A stretch of DNA of 64,000 nucleotides from Thelonectria olida (taxonomy: Eukaryota; Ascomycota; Sordariomycetes; Hypocreales; Nectriaceae). A model generated the notes under the pieces. That model had not been told where the DNA came from. It saw nothing but the letters and a program-made list of their open reading frames with translations, and searched no databases. The stretch spans positions 62,001 through 126,000 of the forward strand of contig JAGPYM010000023.1 in assembly GCA_020736575.1 (NCBI GenBank). The letters run 5' to 3'. Position numbers and translations under genes: made by a program. Shown here in pieces: positions 11,491 through 23,091 of this stretch (positions within the stretch are counted from its first letter, which is position 1; each line of letters starts with the position of its first letter).

Positions 11491-14400
11491 CATACCTGGG
11501 CATTTTAGTTAACTCAAACCTAACTCATGAGTTAACTCATAACTCTAACTCATAAAACTCATATGAGTTGAGTCTGAGTTATCGCTGCTAACTCATGAGT
11601 TAACTCATAAACTCACAACGGCGTTCCTGGCGTCTGATTAGCCCGCTCTATAATCTAATCTAATCTATCGCAACCCCTCTATATTCAGAATTATCACATC
11701 CAACAGACCAAAGGGTCATACATTTGATCAAACCGGAAGGAAGGTCTTCCAGCAGTTCAGACAGGCAGTTCAGACCGGCAGCCCGGAAGTCCGGACTTCC
11801 CGTCAGTGGTTGGTATCACCTATGTCTCCCAAAAAGCAAGTTCTTAAACACAACGGCCCCGGAGGACCAATTCATCTTATGTATAAGAAACCGACCTGTT
11901 TCCACTCATTAGATAGAGAATCAAGAGCTTCTATCCCTATGATCCAGATCCATCAGAAATTGACAAGAATCTTAAGGTAAAAAAAGTCTTCCGAGTAGCT
12001 ACTGCAGTTTCTAGTACGATTTATCGGCAGACTCTTCATCGCCTCGATCCATTATCTATACCATCAAGCCATCGCCATGGCATCCGAAACTTCGTCTGTA
12101 CCGAGGACACCCTCTTCCGCCCCCGACTTCATCGATATTGAGAGATTTTTCACCAGAGAGAAGGCGAAGCCTCGCACTTTATATGTCTGCTTATACTGTA
12201 CGGCGAAGCCATGGAAGGATGGCTATAAGGGCAATGCGCGGCGCCACATAAGGAATAATCATCCATATCTGATCGGGCTCTCTAGCCGGCAGAATCAATC
12301 TCAGCAATCGCTCGACGTATATATCACATCATCGACTACGCCATCCGAAGCGGCATTACGGAATGCCTTCAATCGACAGGCTTACATCGAAGCTCTTATC
12401 AGCCTTCTCACACGTCGCAGAGTGGCCTTTTCGATGGTTGAGTGGGATGAGATAAAGGACCTAGCACTAGCATGTAATCCTGCCATCGAGGATAGTCTGA
12501 TTACCTCCCGACGTACAGTGATGCGCTACATCTCAGCTAGCTATGAGTTCTACGCTGCTCAGTTGGCCGAGTCCCTTCAATCTGCCATTTCGATGATTCA
12601 CCTCTCATCTGATCTCTGGACATCACCACACCGACATGGTATGCTTGCAGTATGCGGACAGTGGGTCGATAAGGGCTATAAACTTCGAAAGGCGCTTCTA
12701 GGTCTGCTAGAGTGTCGAAAAGACCACTCTGGCGAGTCCCAGGCCGGCCTGATCGCTGATGTCTTGGGGCGATTCGAAATTCGACGCGTGGGTTATCATA
12801 CTGGGGATAACGCATCCTCGAACAATACCTGCCTAGAAGCTTTATCAAAGAAGCTACTTCACGGGCGAGGAGTAAGTAAAGATAAATTTCTATGGCTGTG
12901 CCAGCTGAGTTTCGTCTAGATAATCTTCGATCCTGTCCGCCGCCGTGTCCGCTGTTTCGGCCATATTATTAACCTTTCCCTTCAAGCTTTCCTTCTCGCG
13001 CGCTCGAAAGAAGCTTTACGCGCTGCCCTTAATGCCGCCGGCAACGCCGCTGGTGCGCAGTCTATCGAAACCTTCTCTACTGCTCTGAATGAGAATACGC
13101 TTTCAGGACCCGATACCACGGTGGATCACACATCAGAGGAGAACCAGGGGAGACAGCAGAGACCTCCGACGAGAGAGAGGACTACTCAGCAATTAGAATT
13201 TAGCGGATGGGAAGGCATTAATGCTCTCCAGAAGCTCCACCATCTCGCAGTCTGGATTGGAAGCTCTCCAATCCATAGTGATAACTGGCGCGAAGCTGTG
13301 GGTCGCAGTCTCGGGATCGATAACGCAACACGGTGGTCCTCATGGTATAAAGTTATCAGTGTCGCCCTCGATAAGAAGGCACAGATCGTCCAGTTTATGG
13401 TAGACCATGACAAGGACATCGGCTGTGCTCATCTTCTATCAGGCGCCGACTGGGATATACTGTCGAAAACGCATACTTTCCTCCAGCCCTTTACCGAGGC
13501 AACTTTGATAACAGAAGGCGATAAAGCGAGCCTCTGCAGTACGCTGCGGCTGATGGATGGTCTTCTCAGCCACTTTGAGAAAGCGAAGGTAAGGTCTATC
13601 TCCGTTAAAGAGACAGCCTTTAACTAATTTGTTAGATACACTACTCGACCCCGGAGTTCCATGATAGCCGTATGCTCCATTCTATCGAGATGGGATGGTT
13701 TGTACTCGATAAATACTACTCTATGTCTGATGAGGCTCCCGTTTACGTCGCCGCTCTTCTTCTCGATCCACGCTGTCGAAAAGCATACTTGGATAAGAAC
13801 TGGAAGAGTGCGTGGATTAATCCAGCGATTGTGGGAGCCCGGCAAATATGGGAGGAGGAATACAATACCAATATCGATGGAGACATAGAAACTACTCCGG
13901 AGGATATGCCAGCTGCGCCGGGGAAGCCGCCTTCGCAGCTACAGCTATTGCTACAGGAGATGGAGGTCGAGACGGCTCTTTCAACCGATGGCGATAACCT
14001 AGACGCATTTATTAATTCTCCGGCTGTCAAGATCGATTGCAAACCTCTGGAGTGGTGGTGTCGCATTGAACAACGACGGCAGTTTCCACGCCTTAGCCGT
14101 ATGGCCATCGATATACTCTCGATAAGCCCTCAGTCGGCAGAGCCAGAAAGGACCTTCTCAGGCGCTCGTAGGACCGCATCATGGGACCGGCTGTCGATGA
14201 CGTGCGAGCGGCTGCAGGAAGTTGAGTGTCTCGGCAACTGGATGCGGAATGGGCATATTGTCGGGACTCGGCACGGTGGGCTGGGGCTAGTATGTGATCC
14301 GGACATTGCTAATGATGATATTGATATAGAAATTAGTGATATTGAATAGCGCGGCGATTTTCTGCACTTCAATACCATAGATTCTTATCACCAACTTCCT

Positions 14401-14552
14401 ATTTGGGAAGCTGGCGATGTCACATGATCATTATAGGTGAGTTGACTCATGAGTCTGAGTTAAACTCATGAGTGAGTTATGGCTAGGCCGTAACTCATAT
14501 GAGTGAGTTAAAAGGGTCGAAACTCATGAGTTAACTCAAACGCCCAGGTATG
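11491..14552 (+). mobile_element. hAT transposon family A, copy 1 (3,062 bp), complete
   Basis: Terminal inverted repeats CATACCTGGGC (11491) and GCCCAGGTATG (ending 14552) bound the element. It is flanked by an exact 8-bp target duplication GGGAGTAT at 11483-11490 and 14553-14560, the hAT hallmark. Inside both ends there are repeated palindromic blocks of the type AACTCATGAGTT or ACTCATATGAGT (11507-11610 and 14431-14540), probable transposase-binding subterminal repeats. It carries one transposase gene (12077-14349). It sits inside a host ORF on the opposite strand. Confidence 0.93.
12077..14349 (+). CDS. hAT transposase, family A copy 1
   Basis: Three exons, 12077-12871, 12920-13588 and 13636-14349, give 725 aa with no stop or frameshift. 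Introns are 12872-12919 (48 bp) and 13589-13635 (47 bp), with GTAAGT/GTAAGG donors and TAG acceptors. Domains in order: BED-like zinc finger (C38, C41, H57, H62); RNase-H-like core with D179 in SSDLWTSP and D244 in HTGDNASSN; CFGHIINL motif just after intron 1; and the hAT dimerisation region near the C-terminus with the catalytic E659 in AEPERTFSGARR. All three DDE residues and the zinc finger are present, so the protein looks functional. It excises and reinserts the element at 8-bp targets. Confidence 0.9.
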
Positions 14553-15479
14553 GGGAGTATTCTCGTCCCCGTTATACCCTACTGGCGTTAAGAAAGGAGC
14601 CGATCCTCGAGGGCTTGTAGCCAAAGGCTGGGCAACCTTGGATCCGATATGCGTAATGACATTATCGGGGGAAGAGATAAATTGCCGACTTTGAGAGTCT
14701 GTAATGGAGTTCTGAATAGGAGAGTTCCTGGCAAACTGTCCGAGGGGTTCATAAATACATTCCTCAATAAGCTCCTCATTCTTCTTAGACGGCTCGTCAT
14801 AGAACTTAGCGATATGTTGAGGAGCATGCGTAGCAGCGGTGGCATAGGGGCGAGGTGGTCGCTGGGGAGAGTGCGTCTCCCGAGGGAACCGCGACGAAGT
14901 TGTGAGGGAGGTAGTCCTCGGAGGCACAGCGATGGGCTTTGGGAAGGCCGAGTGGGCCGTCCTGGCCTTTCGGGCCTGGGCTTGAGTGTTCTGGAGGTTC
15001 CGCGCGGGGACCCGAGGATCATCAACCACTCGGGGCACCCGTTGCGGTGCTCGTTGGGGTCGAACTTGTGTAGGGATTTTAGGCAGCGGTTTGCTTGGGG
15101 GTGGTGATGGTGGTTCTAGTGATTGAATCTCAGAAGGGGATAGAATGGCTGGGTATTGCTTTATCTGGAGGAGGGCCTTGATGTCTTTATTGCTTTCTCC
15201 GGGGCTAGGCCTTAAGAAAGTATCCAAGATCTCATCGTGGGCTTGGTGGTGTTGGTAATAGTCCTCATGAGAAGATTCTGATTCGGTTCGGCCGTAATGG
15301 AATTCAGTTGAACAGCAACTTGATCCACCTGATTCCTCACCCTTGGGTTCGGAATGTTGACCGGGGCTGCTCTGTGAGCCCCTCTCGCCACGTGGGTGCG
15401 TATTATTGCCCTTGAACAAGTACTTGCGGACCAGCTTTAGATTGAACAACCGGCTTGACTGCTTGGTGAGGCTACCCAT
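14553..15479 (-). pseudogene. 5' part of a host gene split by hAT element A copy 1
   Basis: Reading starts at ATG 15479 (MGSLTKQSSRLFNLKLVRK), chosen over an upstream in-frame ATG (15578) because of its compact basic start. It continues 309 codons to 14553, the inner edge of the right target duplication. The sequence is rich in Pro, Ser, Arg and Gln with low-complexity stretches; no domain is recognised. Without the transposon it runs in frame into 11482-10907. With the transposon it terminates at 14508, about 15 codons inside the element, leaving a truncated product. Confidence 0.72.
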
Positions 15480-16919
15480 GTTGGGAGGGCGATGAAGAGA
15501 GTCTAGGTACAGATTGAGACAAGGTGGCAGCTGACATCCGTGTGAGCGGTGGATTGGTTTGAAGGGATCAGCTTGCATTCAGGAATCGAGGGCGGTATTA
15601 TATACTGCCCCTCGAGTGCCGGACAGAGACAGGGCTCACTGAGTGCTTCTGTGACACAGCTAGTCTGGGATGGTACACACACACGGCATTGATGTATGTG
15701 TGGTTTGTTCAGGTTGATCAAGAGAACCCTTTAAGTGAGAGAGTCACATGGAGAGGGGCATTCCTATTTGGACAGCTTGCATTCGCTACCATCGCTCCTG
15801 CTAAAAAACGGAGCTATGATCGAATATTTGGTTGCCTCAGACTCTCGGTCCAGGAATAAGGGGTGCACTTGTTAGTTGAGTGATGCACACCTCGCAGATC
15901 AGTACACAGATTTGCGGGGCAGGTTGTCCGAGCACAAGCACTTGTTTGAACCACGACATGCTGCTTAAGCGCAATCGATCTGGCTGTGATGCACCTGTTA
16001 CACAAGCGGCCTTTGCAAGGGTTGTGAAACGAAGACGTCAAGAAACCACGGCCTAAAGCGCACCCAGAGGCGGGTGGAGGGGGAGGACGGAGGGAGGGGA
16101 AGGGGTTAGGGAAAGCAAGCACGCGGCACAGAAACAGGCGAGGCGCATCCAAGCAAAGTAAGGGAGACGGGAAGCACACCGCATGTTTGACTATTGATCC
16201 ACCCTCGTTGGCTCGCCGGACAGGAAATATGCTTCAACCGAGGTGGCATGTCCTGATTACTTCAGTTAACCTCAGCGAGACGAATCCCTACTGACCAGCT
16301 GTTATTGGGTGTCATTCGGCTGTCCAGAGCGCTAGCGGCCCGATTGTGCCTCTCAAACCCTAGCATAACTAGGATCTCCCAGGTGCGCATCAAAAGGGTA
16401 CCAATCGATCGGCTCTGTAGCCTGGAGTTTGGACGGGGCACAGGCCAGTGGTGAATCCCGTACAGCGGAGGCAGCCATCAGAAAGTGCAACAAGTCCAAA
16501 AACGGTGCGAGATGCGGCTCTCGAATCAGATGTCATTTCGGAGACGGGATGACAGTAATTACTACACTATGACGCTCAGGGTCCACATGGCAACTTTTTG
16601 ATAAGGCCATGGGCGACCAGGGTGTGATGAAACGGGGTGAGTTGGTTGGCCTAGTTCTTCATCCCGTCCGTAGATCAGGCGTGGTATTCCAGGCCCGGTT
16701 CTTTAGGGTCCGTGCTTTCCCCAGGGTGTCAAGGCCCGAAGCGAGGTTAGGCCAGGTGCAACGTCGGAAGTGTTACGCCAGACTCATCCACTTGCGCCTA
16801 GCTTCGATCAAAAACGCTCACGCCACAGCTGAGGCAGAAGGCCAAAAGTGTTGGAAGTGGAAATGGAAACCTATGAACCTATGCTTTGTCCGTCCCGAGA
16901 CACGTCCCATCCCGCCCAG
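15480..16919. other. Gene-free stretch between the split gene and hAT element B
   Basis: Contains the promoter side of the split minus-strand gene and then sequence with no ORF of recognisable content. ORFs at 15814-16179 (minus) and 16609-17025 (plus) have no domain features; the second runs into the terminal repeat of hAT B, so it is not a gene. Confidence 0.5.
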
Positions 16920-17461
16920 CAGCGCTGCCCACAGATCAAATGCAATCAAACAAACTGCCAAACAAATCAATCAAATATGCCAAAATCTTATTTCAAATCA
17001 AACAAATCCAAAACCCTGGATTTGAAATAACATTTGATATATTTGATACATTATATATGATCAATGGTCGAATCTGCCAGGCTGTCGAGCGTGTCTTTGC
17101 AGCTTACCCGGAACCTGGTGGATGTCCGGGTCTGGTGAGCGGATCTGGCCAATCAGAGTCATTACTCAGACCTTTCATTAGTGCGTTACCCCCAGCAGGG
17201 CCTTCAAGCTGGCTAAAGAGAAGGTAGCTTCTTAACTTTCACGTCCCTCGCCCCCACAACATCAACCGGCGTCGGTGCCAGTCTGTTTACCTCTCCTCGA
17301 CGCGTGCCATTCCTTACCGATCGACGCCTAACCCGATGGAATCCAACGACATCATGCTTCCTTCTCCACCCTCCGCCTTTGCTCTTCTCCGCCCACCGAG
17401 AAATCTGGCAAGTCAATTCGAGCTGACGACGCGGGTGGCTTCACCAGACCACCCTACCGTT

Positions 17462-20400
17462 CATACCTGGGCATTTTAGTTAACTCAAACCTAACTCATG
17501 AGTTAACTCATAACTCTAACTCATAAAACTCATATGAGTTGAGTCTGAGTTATCGCTGCTAACTCATGAGTTAACTCATAAACTCACAACGGCGTTCCTG
17601 GCGTCTGATTAGCCCGCTCTATAATCTAATCTAATCTATCGCAACCCCTCTATATTCAGAATTATCACATCCAACAGACCAAAGGGTCATACATTTGATC
17701 AAACCGGAAGGAAGGTCTTCCAGCAGTTCAGACAGGCAGTTCAGACCGGCAGCCCGGAAGTCCGGACTTCCCGTCAGTGGTTGGTATCACCTATGTCTCC
17801 CAAAAAGCAAGTTCTTAAACACAACGGCCCCGGAGGACCAATTCATCTTATGTATAAGAAACCGACCTGTTTCCACTCATTAGATAGAGAATCAAGAGCT
17901 TCTATCCCTATGATCCAGATCCATCAGAAATTGACAAGAATCTTAAGGTAAAAAAAGTCTTCCGAGTAGCTACTGCAGTTTCTAGTACGATTTATCGGCA
18001 GACTCTTCATCGCCTCGATCCATTATCTATACCATCAAGCCATCGCCATGGCATCCGAAACTTCGTCTGTACCGAGGACACCCTCTTCCGCCCCCGACTT
18101 CATCGATATTGAGAGATTTTTCACCAGAGAGAAGGCGAAGCCTCGCACTTTATATGTCTGCTTATACTGTACGGCGAAGCCATGGAAGGATGGCTATAAG
18201 GGCAATGCGCGGCGCCACATAAGGAATAATCATCCATATCTGATCGGGCTCTCTAGCCGGCAGAATCAATCTCAGCAATCGCTCGACGTATATATCACAT
18301 CATCGACTACGCCATCCGAAGCGGCATTACGGAATGCCTTCAATCGACAGGCTTACATCGAAGCTCTTATCAGCCTTCTCACACGTCGCAGAGTGGCCTT
18401 TTCGATGGTTGAGTGGGATGAGATAAAGGACCTAGCACTAGCATGTAATCCTGCCATCGAGGATAGTCTGATTACCTCCCGACGTACAGTGATGCGCTAC
18501 ATCTCAGCTAGCTATGAGTTCTACGCTGCTCAGTTGGCCGAGTCCCTTCAATCTGCCATTTCGATGATTCACCTCTCATCTGATCTCTGGACATCACCAC
18601 ACCGACATGGTATGCTTGCAGTATGCGGACAGTGGGTCGATAAGGGCTATAAACTTCGAAAGGCGCTTCTAGGTCTGCTAGAGTGTCGAAAAGACCACTC
18701 TGGCGAGTCCCAGGCCGGCCTGATCGCTGATGTCTTGGGGCGATTCGAAATTCGACGCGTGGGTTATCATACTGGGGATAACGCATCCTCGAACAATACC
18801 TGCCTAGAAGCTTTATCAAAGAAGCTACTTCACGGGCGAGGAGTAAGTAAAGATAAATTTCTATGGCTGTGCCAGCTGAGTTTCGTCTAGATAATCTTCG
18901 ATCCTGTCCGCCGCCGTGTCCGCTGTTTCGGCCATATTATTAACCTTTCCCTTCAAGCTTTCCTTCTCGCGCGCTCGAAAGAAGCTTTACGCGCTGCCCT
19001 TAATGCCGCCGGCAACGCCGCTGGTGCGCAGTCTATCGAAACCTTCTCTACTGCTCTGAATGAGAATACGCTTTCAGGACCCGATACCACGGTGGATCAC
19101 ACATCAGAGGAGAACCAGGGGAGACAGCAGAGACCTCCGACGAGAGAGAGGACTACTCAGCAATTAGAATTTAGCGGATGGGAAGGCATTAATGCTCTCC
19201 AGAAGCTCCACCATCTCGCAGTCTGGATTGGAAGCTCTCCAATCCATAGTGATAACTGGCGCGAAGCTGTGGGTCGCAGTCTCGGGATCGATAACGCAAC
19301 ACGGTGGTCCTCATGGTATAAAGTTATCAGTGTCGCCCTCGATAAGAAGGCACAGATCGTCCAGTTTATGGTAGACCATGACAAGGACATCGGCTGTGCT
19401 CATCTTCTATCAGGCGCCGACTGGGATATACTGTCGAAAACGCATACTTTCCTCCAGCCCTTTACCGAGGCAACTTTGATAACAGAAGGCGATAAAGCGA
19501 GCCTCTGCAGTACGCTGCGGCTGATGGATGGTCTTCTCAGCCACTTTGAGAAAGCGAAGGTAAGGTCTATCTCCGTTAAAGAGACAGCCTTTAACTAATT
19601 TGTTAGATACACTACTCGACCCCGGAGTTCCATGATAGCCGTATGCTCCATTCTATCGAGATGGGATGGTTTGTACTCGATAAATACTACTCTATGTCTG
19701 ATGAGGCTCCCGTTTACGTCGCCGCTCTTCTTCTCGATCCACGCTGTCGAAAAGCATACTTGGATAAGAACTGGAAGAGTGCGTGGATTAATCCAGCGAT
19801 TGTGGGAGCCCGGCAAATATGGGAGGAGGAATACAATACCAATATCGATGGAGACATAGAAACTACTCCGGAGGATATGCCAGCTGCGCCGGGGAAGCCG
19901 CCTTCGCAGCTACAGCTATTGCTACAGGAGATGGAGGTCGAGACGGCTCTTTCAACCGATGGCGATAACCTAGACGCATTTATTAATTCTCCGGCTGTCA
20001 AGATCGATTGCAAACCTCTGGAGTGGTGGTGTCGCATTGAACAACGACGGCAGTTTCCACGCCTTAGCCGTATGGCCATCGATATACTCTCGATAAGCCC
20101 TCAGTCGGCAGAGCCAGAAAGGACCTTCTCAGGCGCTCGTAGGACCGCATCATGGGACCGGCTGTCGATGACGTGCGAGCGGCTGCAGGAAGTTGAGTGT
20201 CTCGGCAACTGGATGCGGAATGGGCATATTGTCGGGACTCGGCACGGTGGGCTGGGGCTAGTATGTGATCCGGACATTGCTAATGATGATATTGATATAG
20301 AAATTAGTGATATTGAATAGCGCGGCGATTTTCTGCACTTCAATACCATAGATTCTTATCACCAACTTCCTATTTGGGAAGCTGGCGATGTCACATGATC

Positions 20401-20523
20401 ATTATAGGTGAGTTGACTCATGAGTCTGAGTTAAACTCATGAGTGAGTTATGGCTAGGCCGTAACTCATATGAGTGAGTTAAAAGGGTCGAAACTCATGA
20501 GTTAACTCAAACGCCCAGGTATG
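17462..20523 (+). mobile_element. hAT transposon family A, copy 2 (3,062 bp), nested in hAT B
   Basis: Same ends as copy 1 (CATACCTGGGC..GCCCAGGTATG), same length, same orientation, offset by exactly 5,971 bp throughout. The 8-bp duplication CTACCGTT is exact at 17454-17461 and 20524-20531. Every translated frame compared between the two copies is identical. It lies in frame-interrupting position within exon 1 of the family B transposase. Confidence 0.93.
18048..20320 (+). CDS. hAT transposase, family A copy 2
   Basis: Exons 18048-18842, 18891-19559 and 19607-20320 encode the same 725-aa product as copy 1, with the BED-like finger, all three catalytic positions (D179, D244, E659) and both introns unchanged. 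Two complete sources of the same transposase about 3 kb apart mean that either could mobilise both copies and any non-autonomous relatives sharing the ACTCATGAGT subterminal blocks. Confidence 0.9.
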
Positions 20524-23091
20524 CTACCGTTGCAGATCTTCCGCGAGCAGTATGGAGGAACAAACGATATGTTTTGGAAGAGTCCTTGTCCCGGAAAGGC
20601 TCGAAGGGCCGGAAGAGCTGGATCAAGCGCCATGGATTTTTTCTCGTTGAGATCGACACTAACGACAGTCCGTTGAGTCCTTACTGGGCCTGTCGTTTGT
20701 GCGACGCGAAGAGTCAGCCCGAGTTCTTCGCCGCTGCTGCTACGAGTTCGGCAGCTGACCACCTCCGCAAGTATGAGAATGTGACGTCGCGAGCTTGAGC
20801 ATCATTGACCACATGTAGGTCCCACAGGATCTTCGAGAGCAGTCAAGGCGCCGACACAGACCCGTCAACCGATGAATCTGAACGGCCCAAGCGACGGCGC
20901 TTGCACTACAGCGCCGTACCGCGTGCTAGAGTCAAGATGATCCGAGAACTGAGCCTAGGACTTCTGATCAACACCAATGTTCCTTTTTCTTTCTTTAGCG
21001 ATACATTCTTTCAGCAACTCGCCTGGCAACTTGACCCTCACCTATCTGACCAGATACCATGGAGCCGGCAATCGATGGGCCGTTTGCTGGATGACATGTA
21101 CGAGTCTAAGAAGGATGAGGTCAAGCAGGAGCTCTCAGATGCCCTTACCAGAATCCATCTAGGGTTCGACCTGTGGACATCACCCAATCGGCACGCTGTC
21201 ATGGCAGTCACAGCTCATTTTCTTGACCGCCAGGGCAAGCACCAGTCGCGCCTACTGGCACTCCGTCGTCAGCTCGGATGTCACAGCGGGGAAAATCTCG
21301 CGGTGACGCTTGGGCAAGTTGTGCGTGAATGGAGGATAGAGGATCGAGTTGGAACAGTGACCTCGGACAACGCATCTTCGAACGATAGCTGTCTTCTGAA
21401 CTTCTACGGAGATCTCGACGCAGAGATGGGCCCGGCGGACGTTCGGGCCAGACGTATGCGCTGCTATGGACATATCTTGAACCTGGTTGCTCGTGCTTTC
21501 CTCTACGGCGAAGATTTCGAGGCTTTCGAGGCCGAATCGCAGGTCTTCGACCTTCTCGGCCGGCGCGAGGATGACCTACGACACTGGAGAAAGAAAGGGC
21601 CGGTGGGAAAGCTCCACAATGTTGTCAAGTTCATCAGATCTTCCCCTCAGAGGTGTGAGCTCTTTAAGAGGATCTCACGCGAGAACGACGAAGCACAAGA
21701 ATATCTCCTGGCGAGTGAGTCGACGGCAGAGCTAGAGGTCGTCATGAACAACGACACGAGATGGAACTCCACTTATCTCATGATCTCTCGAGCGCTCGTC
21801 AAGCAGGGAGACATCAGGGCGTTCTTGGTCCATCCAGAGGTGGAGAAATGGCTACCCGAGGCCGACATGTTGAAGGGGGATGACTGGAGACTTTTGGCAG
21901 AAATCAAACATATCCTTGAGCCATTCTACCTGCAAACTATGAGAACGCAGGGTTGGGGCAGCGAGGGAGGTAATGGACGACTCTGGGAGGTGATGACAGG
22001 CATGGAATACTTGCTGGAACACCTTGAGGATCGGAAGCTATTCTATCATGCTGTTCCAGACGAGGCAGCCGGAGAGAATACCAACTCGCAGGTCGAGCTA
22101 GCCCGAGGGCGACCAGACCGAAATCGGCAGCTTCCTGCTAGATTTAGGGATTGCGAGATGGACATACATCCGCGAAAGTCAATGCAAAGCTCCTTGCCAG
22201 GTCGTGGCTCGGGACAATGTGATGATGGATTAGGCAAGCCATCAGGATCATCGGGAGTTGACGACATGGGAAAGGATCACCGATGCTATCTGAGACTCTC
22301 CATCATCACCGCCTGGCAGAAACTCAATGAATACTATACCAAGCTTGGAGAGTCACCGTTGTTTGCCGCATCCATCATTCTCCACCCATCACTGGGCATG
22401 AGCTATCTGGAGGTGAATTGGGCGTCGGAAGAACAGCTTGTGTGGGTGAGGGACGCCAAAATTGGACTATCTGACTACCTGGACCGCTGGTACCGCTGCA
22501 ACCGGCCGGTGGACGAGCAGCGAGGGGCAATTGTTGAGACTACGGCATCCCCAAGCGTGCCGCAGAGAACGCCGGTAGACAGTATGTTCAAGCAGTGGGT
22601 GAAGAGCAGGACAGCGAAGACTACAGTGATGGGAAGTGAGCTTGAGCGGTATCTGCGGCTAGAGCCGCAAGAGACTGAGGATCCAATCGAGTGGTGGATG
22701 ACTCACCAGGGACAATTCCCGATGGTCAGCCAGTTGGCTCTCGATATACTCGCGATACCGGCGATGGCAACTGATTGCGAGAGGTCGTTCAGCCTCGCCA
22801 AGTTGACGCTGACGTCGCAGAGGCTTTCGATGACGACGGAAACATTGGAGAAGTTGCAATGCCTGAAGAATTGGGTCAGACATGGTGCGGTGAAGCTGGG
22901 GGCGACAGCAAGTGGGGGAGACGAGGTCAAGTGGGAGATTGGACATAGTAGCATGGAGAGCATAGAGGGTAAGATTTGAAATATTTGAAATATTTGAATA
23001 AATATTTCAATCAACAAATCCAGCGTTGAGGGTTGCCAAATATCTCAAATATGACCCCGGATTTGATTTGTTTGATTTGAGGGCAGCGCTG

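Larger units (their letters stand above)
17336..22979 (+). pseudogene. hAT transposase of family B, broken by nested insertion
   Basis: The gene model is exon 1 17336-17461 continuing at 20532-20770, a 48-bp intron 20771-20818 (GTATGA..TAG), and exon 2 20819-22979. Ignoring the insertion this gives 841 aa in one frame. Features include a WACRLCDAK zinc-binding start, FDLWTSPNRH (first Asp), TSDNASSND (second Asp), RCYGHILNL and the C-terminal DCERSFS..LTSQRLSM dimerisation/Glu region. The length and N-terminal WIKRHGFFLVEI region resemble the Restless group of fungal hATs. The only visible lesion is the 3,062-bp element after codon 42, so B was otherwise intact when hit. As it stands it cannot make full-length protein; the downstream ORF could at most give a form without a zinc finger. 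Confidence 0.82.
16920..23091 (+). mobile_element. hAT transposon family B (Restless-like), interrupted by hAT A copy 2
   Basis: Inverted ends CAGCGCTGCCC (16920) and GGGCAGCGCTG (ending 23091) are followed inward by similar CAAATCAAAC-type subterminal runs on both sides, for example 16935-17040 and 22980-23080. Removing the nested A copy and its extra 8 bp leaves 3,102 bp. The flanking 8-mers do not match, so a target duplication is absent or eroded. It encodes a two-exon transposase that copy 2 of family A splits in exon 1. Confidence 0.8.

Noticed and set aside
16609..17025. 138-codon plus-strand ORF
   Set aside because: Its 3' third is the AT-rich terminal region of hAT B and it has no recognisable domain.
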